DNA of 64,000 nucleotides from Sistotremastrum niveocremeum HHB9708 (taxonomy: Eukaryota; Basidiomycota; Agaricomycetes; Sistotremastrales; Sistotremastraceae): the NCBI GenBank assembly GCA_001630475.1, contig KV419394.1, positions 1,116,001 through 1,180,000 on the forward strand. The letters are read 5' to 3'. How positions within the stretch are numbered: position 1 is the stretch's first letter; the number at the start of each line of letters is the position of its first letter. The notes beneath the pieces are model-generated. The model did not search any database and was not told the origin of the DNA. It saw only the letters and a list, made by a program, of their open reading frames with translations. The position numbers and the translations under genes are program-made. This document shows positions 59,260-64,000 of the stretch, in pieces.

Positions 59260-60521
59260 TCAAGGCAGGCCGCCAAGGCCAGGCCCATGGTGCAAAGCCT
59301 GGTTCCGGCTCTGCAACCCTTCCACGCCGGCTGGGAATACAGATCCCGCCTTCTGCGGAAGATATTTGAGCACAAGTGCTTCAAGTTTGGGCCAGATCTC
59401 ATCAGAGGTGTTTCCGCTCAGAGTCACAAAATCAGCAGGAGAGTTCTTGCCCGAGGTATAATATTTGATAAGTGGCGAGGTTGAACTGTAGAAGGCCTCA
59501 AGCCGGCGCGTGAACACCTCCTAAAAGGGTTTGAGCGTGCTAATCGCAGGGGAAGACAAGATGCGTACAGGCGAGTCGTCGGGTCGTTTGGTCAATGGCT
59601 CCCCGGTAACATCATCTCGACCGTCTACACGAGGAGGGTTGTAGGATAGGTTGTATATGCGCCCCGAAGGTCGATGTATCCATCGTTCTATAAGAACTAG
59701 GTGTGAATCACAAGTCGAGACGCAGTTGAAGTGTAGCTTACCAGAAATTCTTTGCAAGATGATATCATCGGGGACGTCGAGGTTAACTACAAGTGAGAGG
59801 GAGTTCCCGCCAGAACTGAACTTTGGGTAAGCGGTGAAACACACTTCTTTCGAGGGGCCGACGAACCGAAGATGAGCATCCAACAGTTGGCCTTGAGCAA
59901 CAGTGCGCGGGAAACCGTCCAAGATCCAAGGCTAGAAGAGCAAAGTCAATGACCTGCTTATCGAAACAACTGAGAGATCTTGCCTCGCTAGACATGTCAT
60001 CCAATCGCTGCGTGACGACCTGAGCCATTACTTTATCCGGAAGCAGACCTGCAATGCCAGTGAGCGAGAGAGCGTTGCGAAAGTAATATGAGACTTACCC
60101 CCTGACGCCATGATACTCTCAGCCATTCTGCCAATCTCCGTTCTGTATCGGTTGGTGAGAATGGTACCTCGCGTGGATCACGAGACACCCACTTGTCGGC
60201 GATATTCTGACGAAGGAGGTCTCCAGCGGAGACAAAGTCAATGTTGTATTTCTTGACCAAACGTGCGGAAAGGGTTCCTTTTCCAGCACCCTTGATGGAC
60301 ACATCGAGGTCAACTCGTGTCATGACATTGCTTTAGACAAAATGACTCACTGGCTTCCCAAACATTAGCATTCTCAATATCTGCGACTTGCTTTCCCCAC
60401 GAGAACCCGATCCTGACTTGGATGCACCATACGGTTTGAGAGAGAAAGGAATTGCTTTGGGACTGGGGGTCGACGACGATAAGCTGCGAACCTGCTGTTG
60501 CAGGGAGCGCACAGATATCAT
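59260..60521 (-). CDS. ADK2: Adenylate kinase, mitochondrial AK3/Adk2 type
   Basis: Phosphotransferase interconverting GTP or ATP with AMP in the mitochondrial matrix. The N-terminus (MISVRSLQQQVRSLSSST) is a typical mitochondrial presequence, rich in Arg and Ser. P-loop MLMFGKPGAGKGTLSARL, split by an intron after KP; AMP region KYNIDFVSAGDLLRQNI; MAESIMASGGLLPDKVMAQ; WILDGFPRTVAQGQLLDAHL; and the LID ERWIHRPSGRIYN without the Cys zinc site of bacterial enzymes, as in AK3. The C-terminus has EVFTRRLEAFYSSTSPLIKY, YYTSGKNSPADFVTLSG. About 300 residues or somewhat less, six exons. The in-frame TTG at 60632 is not a start. Its upstream region begins next to the TIR element (60733). Confidence 0.92.
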
Positions 60522-60732
60522 GAGAATCGGAAAGAGTGGATGAGACGAGTGTAGTCTCTTGGTGATGGGTTTAATCGCCAGGACAGAGGCCTGGCGGAAG
60601 AGCCTGCGACACTGAGGGGACTTAGGACCCAAGCAGTGGGGAGGGACTCAACCTGGGGCTCTGACTTTTGAGGAGCCCCGGCGTCGCGGCGCGGCTCCCC
60701 TGAAGCGAATCGCGTGATAGCCGTTCGACCTA
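60522..60732. promoter_or_regulatory. Presumed adenylate kinase promoter
   Basis: About 210 bp between the adenylate kinase start and the TIR element. It contains a GC-rich inverted repeat around 60,674-60,701 (GGAGCC ... GGCTCC) that could form a hairpin. No known factor site could be assigned. Confidence 0.45.
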
Positions 60733-60764
60733 CTAGGGTAGGCGAGATGGCCAAGGTTCATTTT
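60733..60764 (+). repeat. Left terminal inverted repeat
   Basis: Thirty-two bases identical to the reverse complement of 62151-62182, beginning CTAGGGTAGGCG and ending TTCATTTT. Inward extension is imperfect. Defines the left end of the element. Confidence 0.85.
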
Positions 60765-62150
60765 TAAATTCCGTGCTCCGAATTCTTTGTGTTGCCTCAG
60801 CCTATATACCGATTCTCACTGCCTTTCTTTTCGTCAATTGAGGTGTATGCCGAAGGACAGGAGGATTGTATTTGTGAACCTGGGCCATCGCTGTGAGTCT
60901 AATGGGCTCAGCACCGCTCCCAGCGCGTGCACATCTCAAGAAAATGCAAAAAATTTAGCTTCTCAGGGCTGATCCGTTCGAATATAATGTGAGGTTAAAA
61001 AATACGTAGCTATACGAGTACACCGATCATACTAGCAATGTTTTTGAAGTCCGTTGAGAGAGAAATGGCTACCTTAGTGCCAAGCCTCTTAATAAAGCTG
61101 GCCAGAGCCGCCAGACTGAACCAAAATTCGAGTCATCTGACGAGATCCATGCCATTCCACGGGCTTTTTTTGCCCCTCTTATCATTTTCAATCGCAAGAC
61201 TCGCGGTTCGTCCTGTCCGAGCCTTCTGGTATACTCGAGATTGAGGCAGTCTCGAATATTTGATTTTGACGGTGCTAAAGTCGCCTAACCGCTTCAAATT
61301 GGATGGTGACGTTGTCAGAACTGTAAGATAAAACCTCGCAGATTTTGTAAAATGGAAATTGTCATCAACTTCCGTCTTTGTGTTATATTTCTTGATACCT
61401 CATGCTCACTTTAATGAGCGAGCCTCTGACCGCCTCACAAAAAGTCCCCCGACTTAGCCGAAGCCGTGATGATGAGAAGCCGGCCCGAACCGCGCCGCAG
61501 CACCTGCCGCGCTCTGCTGTCGTTCTGTCCTCTCGATGCTTGCACTCAGTCTCTAGCAACTGGTGTCTAGGACGTCCAGCCATCGTCGTCAGTTCGTGGA
61601 CAAGGTGCGAGATATTTGAATGGATGAATCAGAGCTCTCACTGATCAGTCTGCTAGTGACGTAGGGAACCAGCCTCTTGGACGGCTGCTTGGAGCTTATT
61701 TTCGGGGACACAACGGGTCGTGGGCGAGAATGAGAAACTCCAGAAGAAGGGAACAGAAGAGTGGGATGGGATTGAGGCCCTCAAGACGCAGGGTCGGGAG
61801 GGCACACGCACTTTTCTTCTGTTGTTGCTCCCCTGCCGGTGTGTTTCTTTTGTGAGCTGGCTGATCTGTCTCTCTCCATCATTCCACATGCGTCATCAGA
61901 TCATCGTCAGCTCTGTAGGACACCTAACCATTGCAGTCGTCATCCATAGAGGGATCTTCAATACTATTAATTAACACTACATGTCCTGTATTGCCAGGGA
62001 GTGCGAATATTTACATGTCTTGATGAGCTGGACACGACTCTACCAAGCTACTAATTACCATGCAGATACAATCAGACACCCCAGCATGCTCTCGCGGAGT
62101 CCTTCGCAGCTGGATGTTTTGCAATCCGTTGCTCGGAATTTGAAAAATTG

Positions 62151-62182
62151 AAAATGAACCTTGGCCATCTCGCCTACCCTAG
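62151..62182 (-). repeat. Right terminal inverted repeat
   Basis: Reverse complement of 60733-60764 with no mismatch in 32 bases. Followed by TTCGAC, also found just left of the element. Confidence 0.85.
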
Positions 62183-62282
62183 TTCGACTTCGCAAGCCAT
62201 GTCATGGTCTTATTCATCCAAGTCATAAATCCACTAGTACAACTATCTACTAATATGATGTCAGTATACACTAGATACACAA

Positions 62283-63461
62283 TCAGAATCCTGAACGTAT
62301 CATCAGCATCCCATGTTACGAAAGCAAACTTCAAAGCAACTCACCGTATTTATTGCCGGCTTCTTTGCGATTACGGCGGCCTTGAGCAATTCTTTCTTCT
62401 AGCACTTCGCGATTTTCAAATGCTTCCGTCAACAGCGCAGATAACTGATGACGAGTTCGAGCCCTCGATCCAATTTTGGGTGCCTGATTGACGTGAGCAT
62501 ATCAATGAAACCTGAAAGAGTGGACACCCACAGCAATGTTCATGTTTGGCTTGACAGGTTGGCCTTCGATATTCTTCGTCAACGCCTTCTTCTCTTCTCT
62601 TAGCTTCGCGGCTTCATCCATCTGATCCTTTGCATTGACTTCTGACGCATCTCTGTCCGCTTGCTCGAAGCCCTTCTCAGACACAAATTGCGGGTTGGCC
62701 AACTCCCATTCTTGCCTCTTCTTGTCCCAGAAGTCACGATAATATTGAGGATCATACTGAGCCCACTGGCCAGAGGGTAATTGATAATAACCGGGATATG
62801 CATCTTCCGCAGTGGGCTCAGGTGGCTCATAGGCTTTGACCGCCGGAGCCGAAGATATTGAAATGGATGAAAGTGAAGAAGAGCTGGGTTCCAACGATGC
62901 GCGGGGTGGTTTCTTCGAAGTGTCGAATGAGAACAAGTCAGGGCCGGGAGCGACTGATTGGGCAGCCGTTGTCTCAGATCTTTTCTTCATGACCGACTGG
63001 GGAACGAGGGAGATAGATGTGGATTCATCGGTCTCCTGATCCTCGGTGGTTGGCTCTGTAGGTCGACTATGAAATACAAGGCCAGGACCTGAGCCGCCAC
63101 CCAAGACTCTTTCTTGTTTGGGAGCATCGACTTTCTGTTTCTTCGGAGGGGGAAGCATTCCCAGTAATGAGCTCTTCCCAGCCGGCTCTAGCTTTCGCTT
63201 TATCGTGGGTTTGGGTTCGTCGTCGTCGTCCTTAGGAGCAGCTGGCTTATCAATCGCGATGATAATTTTCTTCTTTTTGGGAGGTACGCGCTGTGCATTT
63301 GATTGCGATGCATTAGATTTTAGAGGAGGGAGAGAAAAGGTTGATTGGGAGCTGCGAGTCCCAGTGAGGTCCGTTCCCGTAGGTGCTGCAGCTGGTGCAA
63401 CCTGGGGTTCGTCGTTTTGGTCATCTTCACTGTCACTGCCGTAGTTTTCAAGTCCAAGCAT
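62283..63461 (-). CDS. PRCC-like protein (mitotic checkpoint / splicing-associated family)
   Basis: The PRCC family is nuclear; in animals it binds MAD2B and the spliceosome. The N-terminus MLGLENYGSDSEDDQND is the usual opening. The middle is Pro/Lys/Ser-rich with basic stretches (PPKKKKIIIAIDK, GMLPPPKKQKVDAPKQE), then YPGYYQLPSGQWAQYDPQYY and DFWDKKRQEWELANPQF, which resemble OCRE-type Tyr-rich repeats of splicing factors. The C-terminal PRCC helix is ARTRHQLSALLTEAFENRE, VLEERIAQGRRNRKEAGNKY and ends GF. About 357 residues, three exons. The stop lies 101 bp from the right end of the TIR element, so the element is probably in the 3' UTR or just past it. Confidence 0.85.
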
Positions 63462-63803
63462 TGTGATAAAGAGCGGTCCTTGTTACCTTGAGTTAGCTTG
63501 GGGTCCTCACGGGTATGTTTGGCGAACAGACCTAGACGGTGGGCCTTGGTCGAGAGGAAATTTGGACTTTCCTTTTTGGGAACACAACGCTTTCGCTCAA
63601 CTGTGGCACACGAACTCGCGGTTCTGGAGACTCGTTTCATTGTGCGACGCGTTAATTCTAATTCATAAACGCAATCAGTATCAGACCCACCTCTCGCACC
63701 AAAAAACAAGCTTGCCGTCACCTCCTCGAAGGCTCGAAGACGACAAGGACGCCCTTCGCGTTTGTTTCAAAAACACTGAATCCAGCCCTCTCCAATCTAC
63801 AAG
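63462..63803. promoter_or_regulatory. Divergent promoter region between PRCC-like and terminal gene
   Basis: About 340 bp between two divergent start codons. No TATA box or repeats are obvious. Open frames across it on both strands lack family features and are read as chance. Confidence 0.45.
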
Positions 63804-64000
63804 ATGTTCACATCGACTAGTGCTCCTCATGTGGGTCGCGTCGAACAGCGTCGTGTGTCCTCAAAGACTGGGTTGAGAGCCAACTTGAGTTCTTCGACCA
63901 CACAGTCTGAAGACGGCGATGTATCCATGGAAGTAGACAATCAGCTACGATCAATGGACACGTCCGGGATCTCTGACAGGGACGAGGATGACTCTATTGC
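63804..64000 (+). CDS. Unidentified protein, N-terminal part only
   Basis: The reading frame starts at 63804 (MFTSTSAPHVGRVEQRRVSS) and is open to the end of the window. The 65 residues visible are Ser/Thr/Asp-rich and probably disordered (SEDGDVSMEVDNQLRSMDT), with no domain. I do not recognise it. The start context (AAGATG) is reasonable and the position, divergent from PRCC, fits the tight head-to-head layout seen elsewhere in the window. Confidence 0.5.
   Translation, partial: MFTSTSAPHVGRVEQRRVSSKTGLRANLSSSTTQSEDGDVSMEVDNQLRSMDTSGISDRDEDDSI

Larger units (their letters stand above)
60733..62182. mobile_element. Non-autonomous TIR DNA element, about 1.45 kb
   Basis: The 32 bases at 60733-60764 (ctagggtaggcgagatgg onward) are repeated exactly in inverted orientation at 62151-62182. 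Similarity continues inward as an imperfect repeat (AAATTCCG.GC on both sides). The interior, about 1.39 kb, has only short open frames with no transposase motifs, so it appears non-autonomous. Target duplication is ambiguous: CTAG or TA at each end could be duplication or part of the repeat, and TTCGAC occurs at 60724-60729 and 62183-62188, three bases off on the left. Tc1/mariner-like (TA) or another superfamily remains open. It sits between the adenylate kinase promoter and the PRCC gene's 3' end. Confidence 0.75.

Noticed and set aside
60674-60701. GC-rich hairpin upstream of adenylate kinase as a terminator or RNA gene
   Set aside because: Short inverted repeat without flanking support; such hairpins arise by chance in GC-rich promoter DNA.
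61402-61974. Open frames within the TIR element as a transposase
   Set aside because: Both frames are short, with no DDE-like or DNA-binding motif, and cannot be joined by convincing splice sites.

Overview
The window is nuclear DNA of a filamentous or dimorphic fungus, almost certainly a basidiomycete and probably Agaricomycotina. Genes are packed at roughly one per 2 kb on both strands. Most are cut by many 45-60 nt introns with GT..AG ends and CTNAC/CTGAC-like branch sites. Several families point to Basidiomycota: a Tsp2-like tetraspanin, a trifunctional glutamine amidotransferase/IGPS/PRAI tryptophan enzyme, a CUE-AlkB-GRF protein and a metazoan-type base-exchange phosphatidylserine synthase. 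No rRNA, tRNA, CRISPR array or viral copy was seen.

Layout. 1-7,100: an unknown coiled-coil-like gene (-), a WD40 protein (+), gamma-tubulin (+), MBF1 (-), a Met8-like siroheme enzyme (-) and a tetraspanin (+). 7,500-14,900: a large FG nucleoporin (-), an alpha/beta hydrolase (+), a metallophosphoesterase (-) and a multi-pass membrane protein (+). 15,100-25,100: Cdc45 (+), SRP54 (+), trifunctional Trp1 (-) and Gda1 (+). 25,165-36,950: a WD40 gene (-) whose 3' two thirds is almost free of CpG, then Spt8 (+), Vac1/rabenosyn (-), AlkB-like (+) and base-exchange PS synthase (+). 36,950-53,804 is mostly minus strand: a small membrane protein, Spt6, Smi1/Knr4, succinyl-CoA:3-ketoacid CoA transferase, poly(A)-binding protein and a SCAMP, with twinfilin on plus. 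54,081-64,000: a secreted double-psi beta-barrel protein (+), a Coq11-like Rossmann protein (+), Csm3/Tipin (-), N-terminal methyltransferase (+), mitochondrial adenylate kinase (-), a 1.45 kb terminal-inverted-repeat element, a PRCC-like protein (-) and the start of an unidentified gene (+).

The genes are mostly housekeeping and do not form a pathway cluster. Themes recur: replication (Cdc45, Csm3), chromatin and transcription elongation (Spt8, Spt6, MBF1), endomembrane traffic (Vac1, SCAMP, SRP54, Gda1) and cell wall/cytoskeleton (Smi1, twinfilin, gamma-tubulin). Many pairs are divergent with under 160 bp between start codons, so shared bidirectional promoters are likely.

The most unusual signals are at DNA and splicing level. 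(1) A sharply bounded stretch of about 2.3 kb has only nine CpG dinucleotides by my count, yet its coding exons stay open. (2) There is a set of very small exons (2, 4, 7, 8, 15 and 17 nt), each needed to keep a reading frame or a conserved motif. (3) A TIR element lies between the adenylate kinase and PRCC genes. Exon models were built by hand from frame, splice sites and family conservation; exact exon ends are less certain than gene identities.
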